Assembly (NCBI RefSeq): GCF_963675965.1
Contig: NZ_OY780935.1
Location: 2,654,501-2,718,500 of the forward strand
Direction: 5' to 3'
Length of the DNA: 64,000 nucleotides
From: an uncultured Celeribacter sp.
Lineage (GTDB): Bacteria > Pseudomonadota > Alphaproteobacteria > Rhodobacterales > Rhodobacteraceae
A program made the position numbers and the translations under genes. The notes below the pieces were generated by a model. That model worked only from the letters and a program-made list of their open reading frames with translations. It did no database searches and was not told the DNA's origin. This document shows, one piece after another, positions 17,794 to 25,527 of this stretch (position 1 is the stretch's first letter; every line of letters starts with the position of its first letter).

Positions 17794-19383
17794 TCAGTCT
17801 TTTTCGATGAGGCGATAGTAGACGAAATCAGAGGTGGCGCCGTTCACGTAACCGGACACATCCGCGTCCATGGCGACCTGATAGGTGGCTTGGAACATGA
17901 TTACGATGGGCGAGTCTTCCTGCACGTCTTTTTGCAACTCGCGATACATGTCGAGACGTGTTTCGGCATCGCTTTCCGACAGGGCGGCCATGGTCAGCTC
18001 GTTCATCTCTTCCGGAACCGCCCAGGCGTTGCGCCAGGTGGTGGTGGCGGCATAGTGATCGTCGGAATTGTCGGGGTTATAGGCAAAGGCCTTTGCATTG
18101 GAATGCGGGTCCATGAAGTCAGGGCCCCAATAGAGCAGCATCGCCTCATGGCTGCGCTCGCGGTATTTGGTGATCACCTGGCTGCCGGTGCCGGGCAGGA
18201 TTTCAAAGTTGATCCCCGCATCGGCAAAGCTGGCTTGCAGAGACTGCGCCATATCGGTGAAGGGGGCGGCATTGATCACATCGAGAGAGACGGTGATCGG
18301 CGTGTCGATGCCAGCTTCTTCGAGGATGCTCTTGGCTTTTTCCGGATCGTAGGAAAACGGCGTTTCGTCGTAAGAACCGGGGAAGCCTTTGGGCCAGAAG
18401 GCCTGATGTACTTCCATCTGGCCTTTGACGATGGTGTCCGTCATGCCTTTGTAGTCCACTAGATAGCGTGCGGCTTCCCAGACCGCGGGATCGGTCAGGC
18501 TGTCCGTCTTTTGGTTAAAGGACAGGAAGTGGACGGCGGCCTGCGGGAAGGTTTCGACCTTGATGTCATCGCTCTTGAGCGAAGCGACCTGATCCGGGGT
18601 CAGGTTGCGGGCCAAATCGACGTCGCCTTGTTCCAGCAGCAATTGCTGGGTGGCGCTTTCTGCAACATGGCGGATGATGACGCTGTCAATCGCCGGGGCA
18701 CCGTTGAAGTAGTCCGGGTTTGCCTGCAGGCGGACCATTTGGCCGGCGGCATAGCGCTGCAGCGTGAAGGGGCCGGAGCCAGCGGCATTGGCGTTGAGCC
18801 AGGCGTTGCCCATGTCGCCGTCAACCTCGTTTTCCGCGACCAGAACGCTGTCGACGATTGAGGCCGGGCGGGCCGCCAGAACGTTCAGAACAAACGCGGG
18901 CGAGAAGTCCCCGGTGTATTTGATGGTGACGGTGTTGCCTTCGCCGGTGACCATCTCGCCGATATTCTCAGCGTTCCAGCCGAGCTGGGTCAGGATGAAG
19001 GCCGGGGTCAGGTTCAGCTTTACCACGCGCGAAAAGGAATAGATCACATCTGCTGCTGTGACCGGGTTGCCGGAGGCGAATGTGGCCCCGTCACGCAGGG
19101 TGAAGGTGATGGTTTTCGCTTCGGCATCGGCGCTCCAGTCGGAGGCCAGACCGGGTGCCAGAACCGTGGTGTCTTCGGCATCATATTGCACCAGACGGTC
19201 ATAGAGGTTGGCAACCAGTTCGCCAGAGGTGAACTCATAGGCCTGCGCCGGGTCGATGGCGACAATGTCATCGATGTTTTGCGCCACGACAAGCACGTCA
19301 TCGGGGGTTTCTGCCATGACCGCCGGGGCGGCAAGGGGCAGAAAGAGCGCGCTGGCCAGCAATGTTGATTTAAGATGTTTCAC
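17794..19383 (-). CDS. ABC importer solute-binding protein, peptide/opine type (SBP_bac_5)
   Basis: Periplasmic binding protein of the DppA/OppA family, 529 aa. It opens with GTG 19383 after AAGGAGA and has a clear signal peptide (residues 1-24, cleaved near AVMA-ETPDD). The conserved VAQNIDDIVAIDPAQ beginning and the later DRLVQYD and LRDGATFASGNPVTAADV segments are typical. It overlaps the regulator stop by 14 bases, so both are made from one mRNA. The permeases and ATPases lie on the other arm of the divergent locus. The exact ligand cannot be read from sequence. Confidence 0.92.
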   Translation of the reverse strand: MKHLKSTLLASALFLPLAAPAVMAETPDDVLVVAQNIDDIVAIDPAQAYEFTSGELVANLYDRLVQYDAEDTTVLAPGLASDWSADAEAKTITFTLRDGATFASGNPVTAADVIYSFSRVVKLNLTPAFILTQLGWNAENIGEMVTGEGNTVTIKYTGDFSPAFVLNVLAARPASIVDSVLVAENEVDGDMGNAWLNANAAGSGPFTLQRYAAGQMVRLQANPDYFNGAPAIDSVIIRHVAESATQQLLLEQGDVDLARNLTPDQVASLKSDDIKVETFPQAAVHFLSFNQKTDSLTDPAVWEAARYLVDYKGMTDTIVKGQMEVHQAFWPKGFPGSYDETPFSYDPEKAKSILEEAGIDTPITVSLDVINAAPFTDMAQSLQASFADAGINFEILPGTGSQVITKYRERSHEAMLLYWGPDFMDPHSNAKAFAYNPDNSDDHYAATTTWRNAWAVPEEMNELTMAALSESDAETRLDMYRELQKDVQEDSPIVIMFQATYQVAMDADVSGYVNGATSDFVYYRLIEKD

Positions 19384-20044
19384 GGGTCGTCTCCTTGTTG
19401 GATAAGGCTTTTTGTTGTCCTGGCGCAGTCTGCGCAGGGGGCTTCTGGGACAGTTCCGGCAGTTCGATCGCACTCTGACGATTGAGGACTGTCAGGGTTC
19501 CTGTCCAAAGGATGCGGGCGGTTTGATCTGTGGAGTTGGCCCAGGCATGGGGGGTGTTGCCGCTATAGTGCAGGCTGTCGCCGGCCGTGAGGCGAAAGGT
19601 CTGGCCGTCCAGCGTCTGGTCGACTTCGCCTTCCAGTATGAAAATGATTTCTTCGCCTTCGTGCTGAACGGTTTCCGACACATAGCCCGATGGGATGTGC
19701 AAAATGTAAGAGGACATTTCGGAACCTGCGAAGTCCGCGCCCAGTGCTTCGTAGCGTAGCGAAGAATCATCCAGAGCAAAGAGCGGTCGCGTGCCCGCCC
19801 GGGTCAGCCCGTCAGAGGGTTTCGAGGCAGAGATGAAATACTCCAGCCCCACATCCAGCGCCGCTGCGATCTGTGCCAGAGTTCCCAGCGACGGGGTGGC
19901 GTTGTCGCGTTCCACCTGGCTGAGATAGCCGACCGAGACACCGGATTTATCGCAAAGCGCCTGCAAGGTCAGCTTGAGCTGTTTGCGACGTTTGCGAATT
20001 GTAGGCCCGATCTTGGGTTCCTGAGGCGTCTTCTTTTGCGTCAT
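19370..20044 (-). CDS. XRE-family regulator with C-terminal cupin domain
   Basis: A 224-residue one-component regulator. The XRE helix-turn-helix covers about residues 12-68 (LTLQALCDKSGVSVGYLSQV). The C-terminal cupin spans about 115-190 (SGYVSETVQHEGEEIIFILE, with HYSGNTPHAWAN). Such proteins sense small ligands such as amino acids or polyamines. ATG 20044 follows GGTAGGAAAG. It lies between the two arms of a peptide-type ABC importer and almost certainly controls both, probably through the twin sites at 20130 and 20150. Confidence 0.9.
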   Translation of the reverse strand: MTQKKTPQEPKIGPTIRKRRKQLKLTLQALCDKSGVSVGYLSQVERDNATPSLGTLAQIAAALDVGLEYFISASKPSDGLTRAGTRPLFALDDSSLRYEALGADFAGSEMSSYILHIPSGYVSETVQHEGEEIIFILEGEVDQTLDGQTFRLTAGDSLHYSGNTPHAWANSTDQTARILWTGTLTVLNRQSAIELPELSQKPPAQTAPGQQKALSNKETTRETS

Positions 20045-20129
20045 CTTTCCTACCTCAACACGTTGGCTGCAGGTCAGCGCCTGATGCGCATATGCCGCCA
20101 CAGTCGTGGATCTTCTTTCGATCACGCTA

Positions 20130-20163
20130 CAAAAATTTTTTTGATCAGGCAAAAATTTTTTTG
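20130..20163. promoter_or_regulatory. Twin 14-bp operator candidates in the divergent importer promoter
   Basis: The nearly palindromic 14-mer CAAAAATTTTTTTG occurs twice, at 20130-20143 and 20150-20163, exactly 20 bases apart (two helical turns). The second copy overlaps TTGCAC (20161-20166), a possible -35 element, with TATGCC 16 bases later as a weak -10 for the plus-strand permease operon. The XRE-cupin regulator is the natural ligand. Site identity is inferred. Confidence 0.6.
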
Positions 20164-20292
20164 CACATTTTGAAAAGTGTTTTATGCCTAGGGCGCCAAC
20201 CGCCGCGTTCGCAACCAGTGCGACGCAGAGTTTTCACGCAGCCAGTCGTCCGAAAAACCGGTTCGTCTGAACAGAAAAAGGGGACCAGACCC

Positions 20293-21336
20293 TTGAGTAC
20301 AGCCGCGCTCTCACCTGCCGGGTTAAAGAAAACCGCCGGAGCCATCGGGGGCTTTGTCGTCGTGACGCTTTTGACCTTTATCGGTCTGATGGCGGTCACA
20401 TTCTTTATCGGACGGGTGATCCCGATCGATCCGGTTCTGGCCGTGGTCGGCGACCGGGCCACGCAGGAACAATATGATGCTGCGCGTGTCGCCATGGGGC
20501 TCGATCGTCCATTGATCCTGCAATTCATCTCCTATGTCGGCGATGTGTTCCAGGGCAACCTTGGCCATTCGGTGTCCACCAATCGTCCGGTGGCCGAAGA
20601 TCTGGCGCGCGTCTTTCCGGCGACGCTGGAGATGGCGACGCTCGGCATACTGATCGGTGTCGGGCTGGGGGTGCCGCTGGGCGTTTGGGCCGCCGCGAAA
20701 CAGGGCACATGGGTGGACCAGTTGATTCGCGTGTTTGCGCTGCTGGGCTATTCCGTGCCGGCGTTTTGGCTGGGGCTTGTCGGTCTGGTGGTCTTTTACG
20801 CGGGTCTGGGCTGGGTCGCCGGTCCGGGCCGCGTGGACATCTTCTATGAAGGGCTGGTGCCACCACGCACCGGGCTGATGCTGGTCGATGCCGCGATTGC
20901 GGGGGATTGGGAGGTCTTTCTTAGCGCGCTCGACCATCTGGTCCTGCCTGCAACCATTCTGGGCTTTTTCTCGCTGGCCTACATCGCGCGCATGACCCGT
21001 AGTTTCATGCTGGATCAACTGGGGCAGGAATATATCACCACCGCCCGTGTCAAAGGCGTTTCCGAATGGCGCGTGATCTGGAGCCACGGGTTCCGCCCGA
21101 TCCGGGTGCCCCTGATCACCGTGATCGGCCTGTCATACGCCGCGCTTCTGGAAGGCTCGGTGATGATCGAAACTGTCTTCAGTTGGCCGGGCATCGGCAA
21201 CTATCTGACAATTGCCCTGCTGAATGCCGATATGAATGCGGTTCTTGGTGCGACGCTGGTGATCGGGTCGGTTTTCATTCTCATCAACAAGCTGTCGGAT
21301 GTGCTGTACCGCATTCTCGACCCGCGCAGCCGATAG
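20293..21336 (+). CDS. ABC importer permease, DppB type
   Basis: First permease of the peptide-type importer, 347 aa. TTG 20293 after AAAAGGGGA gives MSTAALSPAGLKK, a short cytoplasmic tail before the first helix (about 20-42). The family region DPVLAVVGDRATQEQYDAAR follows the first helix, and the EAA-type loop appears as EYITTARVKGVSEWRVIWSH (about 243-262). The reading frame is open further upstream, but that stretch crosses the operator and promoter. It is followed after 9 bases by the second permease. Confidence 0.92.
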   Translation: MSTAALSPAGLKKTAGAIGGFVVVTLLTFIGLMAVTFFIGRVIPIDPVLAVVGDRATQEQYDAARVAMGLDRPLILQFISYVGDVFQGNLGHSVSTNRPVAEDLARVFPATLEMATLGILIGVGLGVPLGVWAAAKQGTWVDQLIRVFALLGYSVPAFWLGLVGLVVFYAGLGWVAGPGRVDIFYEGLVPPRTGLMLVDAAIAGDWEVFLSALDHLVLPATILGFFSLAYIARMTRSFMLDQLGQEYITTARVKGVSEWRVIWSHGFRPIRVPLITVIGLSYAALLEGSVMIETVFSWPGIGNYLTIALLNADMNAVLGATLVIGSVFILINKLSDVLYRILDPRSR

Positions 21337-21345
21337 GAGGGTGCC

Positions 21346-22251
21346 ATGACAACAATGACGAACTGGTTGCTCGACGAGTCCCCGACATCCCGCCTGCAGG
21401 CATCGCTTGGCAACAGCTACCGCATGGCGCGGATGCTGATGCGCAATCCGCTGGCCATGGTCGGGGCGGTGATCCTGTTGGTCCTGATTCTGGCCGCGAT
21501 TTTCGCGCCTTGGATCGCGCCCCATAGCCCACTGGGACAGAACCTTGGGCAACGTTTGTTGCCGCCGTCGGCCACGCATTGGATGGGTACCGATGAACTG
21601 GGGCGCGATATTTTCAGCCGTGTCATTTACGGCGCGCGGATCACCCTGTTGATCGTGGCGCTGGTGGCGGTGATCTCGGCGCCGCTCGGGCTGTTGATCG
21701 GGGCGATCTCCGGCTATTTTGGCGGTTGGGTCGATAAGGTGATGATGGGGATCACCGACGTGTTCCTGTCGATGCCCAAGCTGATCCTCGCGCTGGCCTT
21801 TGTCGCTGCACTAGGGCCCGGGATCGAGAATGCGATCATCGCCATCGCCATCACCTCATGGCCGGCTTACGCGCGGATCGCGCGGGCCGAGACGCTGACG
21901 TTTCGCAATTCCGAGTTCATTTCTGCCACGCGTTTGCTGGGGGCGAGCCACACTCGGATCATCACCCGCCATGTGCTGCCGCTCTGCACCTCGTCGATGA
22001 TCGTGCGGGTGACCTTGGATATGGCGGGCATCATCCTGACCGCAGCGGGGCTGGGCTTTCTCGGGCTTGGGGCACAACCGCCCTTGCCGGAATGGGGCGC
22101 CATGATTTCGCGCGGGCGGGCGTTCATTCTCGATCAATGGTGGGTTGCCACCATGCCCGGGTTCGCCATCATTGTCGTCTCGCTGGGGTTCTGTTTCCTG
22201 GGCGACGGGCTGCGCGATGTGCTGGATCCCAAACAGGGAGGCAAGTCATGA
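21346..22251 (+). CDS. ABC importer permease, DppC type
   Basis: Second permease, 301 aa. The N-terminal cytoplasmic tail (to about residue 35) is followed by helix AMVGAVILLVLILAAIFAPW and the family motif HWMGTDELGRDIFSRVIYGA. The EAA loop is EFISATRLLGASHTRIITRH. The C-terminus, DGLRDVLDPK, is the classic DppC ending. The stop overlaps the next ATG (ATGA). Confidence 0.93.
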   Translation: MTTMTNWLLDESPTSRLQASLGNSYRMARMLMRNPLAMVGAVILLVLILAAIFAPWIAPHSPLGQNLGQRLLPPSATHWMGTDELGRDIFSRVIYGARITLLIVALVAVISAPLGLLIGAISGYFGGWVDKVMMGITDVFLSMPKLILALAFVAALGPGIENAIIAIAITSWPAYARIARAETLTFRNSEFISATRLLGASHTRIITRHVLPLCTSSMIVRVTLDMAGIILTAAGLGFLGLGAQPPLPEWGAMISRGRAFILDQWWVATMPGFAIIVVSLGFCFLGDGLRDVLDPKQGGKS

Positions 22252-23087
22252 GCCAATCCCCGCTGCTGGAACTGAAAAACCTTCGGGTCAGCTTCCCCAC
22301 TCCCAAGGGGCGCGTCGAAGTGGTCAAGGGGCTGTCCTTTACCCTTGGGCGCGAACGCTTGGGCATCGTCGGCGAAAGCGGTTCCGGTAAGTCGATGACC
22401 GGCCGGGCCATCCTGCGTCTGGTGCGTCGCCCGGGTTTGCAGCACGCCGACAAGATGATCTTTGACGGCATCGATCTGCAAAGCCTCTCGGAGCGCAAGA
22501 TGCGGGATCTGCGCGGGGCGCGGATTTCGATGATCATGCAGGACCCGAAGTTTTCGCTGAACCCGGTGATGACCATCGGGGAGCAGATCGCCGAAGCGCT
22601 CAGGACCCATGAAACGCTTGCGCGAAAGGAGGTCAAATCCCGTGTTCTGGAGATGCTGCAGTCTGTGCGCATCCACGATCCAGAGCGCGTGATGGGGCTC
22701 TATCCGCATGAGGTGTCGGGCGGTATGGGGCAGCGCATCATGATCGCCATGATGCTGATCCCGCGCCCGGATTTGCTGATCGCGGATGAGCCGACTTCGG
22801 CACTGGATGTCTCGGTGCAGGCACAGGTGCTTGATCTGATCGACGAGCTGGTCCGTGAAAAAGGCATGGGGCTGATCCTGATCTCGCATGATCTCAACCT
22901 CGTGGCGCGCTATTGCGACCGCATTCTGGTGATGCATGCGGGGGAGGTGGTCGAAAGCTGCGCGGCTGCGGAGCTGCATAAGGCGACGCATCCCTACACG
23001 CGGGGTCTGCTGGCGGCGGTGCCCCGAATGGAAGAAACACGCGAGGAGCTGCCTGTCCTCGACCGCAGCGCATGGAGTGGCACATGA
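22248..23087 (+). CDS. ABC importer ATP-binding protein, DppD type
   Basis: ATPase of the importer, 279 aa. Walker A GESGSGKS, signature VSGGMGQRIMIAM, Walker B LLIADEPTSALD and the switch histidine in ISHDL. The signature has MGQ where most have QRQ, a small family variation. The C-terminal part is shorter than the 320-330 aa of enteric DppD, but HPYTRGLLAAVP of the Opp/Dpp tail is present. Start and stop codons overlap both neighbours. Confidence 0.92.
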   Translation: MSQSPLLELKNLRVSFPTPKGRVEVVKGLSFTLGRERLGIVGESGSGKSMTGRAILRLVRRPGLQHADKMIFDGIDLQSLSERKMRDLRGARISMIMQDPKFSLNPVMTIGEQIAEALRTHETLARKEVKSRVLEMLQSVRIHDPERVMGLYPHEVSGGMGQRIMIAMMLIPRPDLLIADEPTSALDVSVQAQVLDLIDELVREKGMGLILISHDLNLVARYCDRILVMHAGEVVESCAAAELHKATHPYTRGLLAAVPRMEETREELPVLDRSAWSGT

Positions 23088-23836
23088 GCGCGATTTCTCT
23101 GAGAAACCTCGATATTTCTTATGGTCCCACAAAAGTGGTGCGCGACGTGAATATCGAGGTCGACCCCGGCGAGAGCTTTGCGCTGGTCGGGGAAAGCGGG
23201 TCGGGCAAGTCGACCATCCTGAAGGCGATTGCCGGGCTCGCGCCGGATTGGAGTGGCGAGATTTCAGTGCTGGGACAGCCGCGCGGGCGTCAGGTGGATC
23301 GCGGTTTCGCCACCCGCTGTCAGATGGTGTTTCAGGACCCCTACGGCTCGCTGCATCCGCGCAAATCTGTGGATACGGTGTTGAGCGAACCGCTCAGGAT
23401 CCACGGTCTGGGCAACCGCGACAGCCGGGTGAGCGACATGCTGGCCGCCGTGGGGTTGGATCAGCGATTTCGCTTTCGCTACCCGCATCAGCTGTCGGGC
23501 GGGCAGCGCCAGAGGGTGGCTATCGCCCGTGCGCTGATGCTGGAACCCAAGGTGATGTTGCTGGATGAGCCGACCTCGGCGCTGGATGTGTCGGTGCAGG
23601 CGGAAATCCTGAACCTCCTGAAGGCGCTGCGTCGCGAACAGGGGCTGACCTATCTCATGGTCACTCACAACCTGCCGGTCGTCGGTTTCATGTGCGACCG
23701 GATGGCGGTCATGCATAAAGGCCGCATTGTCGAAGTTGCTCCGGCATCGGCCCTGCATGATGGCAGCTTCTCGGATCCCTATAGCCAATCTCTCTACGCC
23801 GCTTCCGGCGGCAACCCAGACCGTAAGGATGACTGA
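23084..23836 (+). CDS. ABC importer ATP-binding protein, DppF type
   Basis: Second ATPase, 250 aa. Walker A GESGSGKST, signature LSGGQRQRVAIAR, Walker B VMLLDEPTSALD, switch region MVTHNL. ATG 23084 overlaps the preceding stop and has GGAG 7 bases upstream. The two ATPases probably form the heterodimer that drives the DppB/DppC-like channel. Confidence 0.92.
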   Translation: MSAISLRNLDISYGPTKVVRDVNIEVDPGESFALVGESGSGKSTILKAIAGLAPDWSGEISVLGQPRGRQVDRGFATRCQMVFQDPYGSLHPRKSVDTVLSEPLRIHGLGNRDSRVSDMLAAVGLDQRFRFRYPHQLSGGQRQRVAIARALMLEPKVMLLDEPTSALDVSVQAEILNLLKALRREQGLTYLMVTHNLPVVGFMCDRMAVMHKGRIVEVAPASALHDGSFSDPYSQSLYAASGGNPDRKDD

Positions 23837-23837
23837 T

Positions 23838-24326
23838 ATGACGACCACCTTTCAGGCTCAGCGCGATTTCGAAGATGCCTTTTCAAAGGCTCTGACGGAT
23901 GCCCAGGCCTATGACGCGCTTTGCACCCTGACCAAGGCGACCGTGGGAGCAAAGCTTTTCACGGTCATGACGGCGGACATGGATGCGATGATGGCCTGTC
24001 GTGTCTACACTGACGATGCGGAGAACTATCCGACGACCGGTACGAAACCCATCGAGATGAACCGCTGGTTCGAACAGGTGCATGGTCGGCACGAAACCTT
24101 TGTCTCCAACACGCTGGCGGATATCGACACCGTGTTTCCCGATGCCGAACTGATCGGCAAGCTGGGCTGCGGTTCGGTGATCAACCTGCCGGTGATCCTT
24201 GGCGGCAAGATGGTGGCCACGGTCAACATCCTGCATGAAGAGGGCTATTACACGCCCGAGCGCGTGGCGCAGGCGCATGAGGTTCTGCGCCTGCCTGCGA
24301 TGGCGGTGCTGGCGCGCAACAGCTGA
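23838..24326 (+). CDS. GAF-domain protein in the peptide-importer operon
   Basis: A 162-residue protein made almost wholly of one GAF domain (about 20-158; LGCGSVINLPVILGGKMVAT is typical). GAF domains bind small ligands, including nucleotides and aromatic compounds. No enzymatic or output domain is attached. It starts 1 base after the DppF-type stop with AAGGA upstream, so it belongs to the importer operon and may sense the imported solute or a product. Function unknown. Confidence 0.78.
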   Translation: MTTTFQAQRDFEDAFSKALTDAQAYDALCTLTKATVGAKLFTVMTADMDAMMACRVYTDDAENYPTTGTKPIEMNRWFEQVHGRHETFVSNTLADIDTVFPDAELIGKLGCGSVINLPVILGGKMVATVNILHEEGYYTPERVAQAHEVLRLPAMAVLARNS

Positions 24327-24496
24327 CGCCAGCGCGAAACGATTGCTTAGCGGCCGCGATCACTTCGCGACTGCTTCGATCTGATGGACCCGTTTACGTG
24401 AGCTGTCTCGTGCCCGCCTCTGGTTGGAAGAGAGGATCACATCCTCCCGAAGCGGAACGAAAACGTGACCGCGCGGAGATGGAGCTGCTCAGTTTT

Positions 24497-25051
24497 CTAA
24501 GGAAGCTCGTTTCCATGTTCGACATCCGCCCAATGCTTGTTGACGGGCATACGAGCTGCCCGCTTTGCGATTTCTTCAATCTGGATTGGCCGAAAATCCC
24601 ACTGGTCGACGCCGACATTTATGCTGTTTCGCGAGCCTGCCCATTGGTCATGGACGTGGCCGAACAGCTGTAGGGCGCCTCTGCGTGCGCCGTTCCAAGT
24701 GATCATCGGATAATGGCACAGGACGAGGCTGTGTTCGCCGTCCTGGATCTCGGCCATGTACTCTGTGCTGGCCCAGGGGAGCGAGATTACTGCTTCGTCG
24801 TCGTGGTTGCCGATGATCAGATGCTTGCGGCCGGGCAGGCTGTGAAACCAGTTCTCGAACTGTGCCGTATCATCAGCGCGACCGAAGGCGAAATCTCCCA
24901 AAATCCAGAGGTCATCATCATGCGCGACACAGGCCTGGAAGTTGGCGATCAGGGTCGCGTTCATCTCTGCCGTTGAGGCGAAGGGGCGCTTGCAGAAGTC
25001 GATGATGCGGTGGTGGCCGAAGTGCAGGTCGGCCGAATACCAGTTGGCCAT
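24497..25051 (-). CDS. Calcineurin-like metallophosphoesterase
   Basis: A small (184 aa) phosphoesterase with all metal-binding blocks: DLHFGH (8-13), LGDFAFG, IGNHDD and GHVHDQW. A pre-motif CHYP is also present. Members of this short group act on phosphodiesters or nucleotides, but the substrate is not evident. The ATG is at 25051 with little spacing information. The gene stands alone, convergent with the GAF gene; the 170 bases between them show no feature. Confidence 0.88.
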   Translation of the reverse strand: MANWYSADLHFGHHRIIDFCKRPFASTAEMNATLIANFQACVAHDDDLWILGDFAFGRADDTAQFENWFHSLPGRKHLIIGNHDDEAVISLPWASTEYMAEIQDGEHSLVLCHYPMITWNGARRGALQLFGHVHDQWAGSRNSINVGVDQWDFRPIQIEEIAKRAARMPVNKHWADVEHGNELP

Positions 25052-25242
25052 ACCTGTGCCCTCCGTGTTCGTCAGACCTCAGTTTAGGGACGAGATCATA
25101 CGGGCGCAAATGTCTGTCAGTTCAGAGGGATTCTGGACGGTGAGACGTTTGGAATGTCAGCAGATGTCAGTCTTGCCCGGGCAAGATGCCAAGTAGAACC
25201 GGATAGGTTCCAATCTTCGGCGAACGTCATAAAAGAGGAAAT

Positions 25243-25317
25243 TGGCTGGGATGGTAGGATTCGAACCTACGGTACACTGTACCAAAAACAGTTGCCTTAC
25301 CACTTGGCTACATCCCA
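25243..25317 (-). tRNA. tRNA-Gln (anticodon TTG)
   Basis: A 75-base cloverleaf with acceptor TGGGATG pairing with CATCCCA. The anticodon stem ACTGT/ACAGT carries the loop TTTTGGT, giving anticodon TTG, and GGTTCGAATCC forms the T-arm. The encoded end is GCCA. No integrase or attachment repeat is seen beside it. Confidence 0.95.
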
Positions 25318-25485
25318 ACGTGGGGGGCTAATTAGTCGGTTGAGCGGGGGTGTGCAAGCCCTTTTTCCTGAAAATCTGCCAGATCGGGAAAGATTTTTTA
25401 TCCTGCTCCGGGAACGGAGTTTCTGTGCGTTGGGGGGGAGCAGTCGGACGTGGGTCCGGGTTCGCCGTTAGTCGCGCAGACAGGC

Positions 25486-25511
25486 TGTGACGGCCCCTAG
25501 GGGCCGTCACA
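25486..25511. terminator. 26-bp perfect palindrome after the capsule-export gene
   Basis: TGTGACGGCCCCT followed directly by its exact reverse complement, with no spacer beyond the central CTAG. It lies 17 bases past the stop of the capsule-type gene on its transcribed side, so a strong hairpin stop is likely, although a T-run is absent. Confidence 0.55.
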
Positions 25512-25527
25512 TGCGGGTTTGTGGAGA

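Noticed and set aside
25243..25511. Attachment site or mobile element at tRNA-Gln next to the palindrome
   Set aside because: No integrase, transposase or repeated tRNA end is seen on either side.
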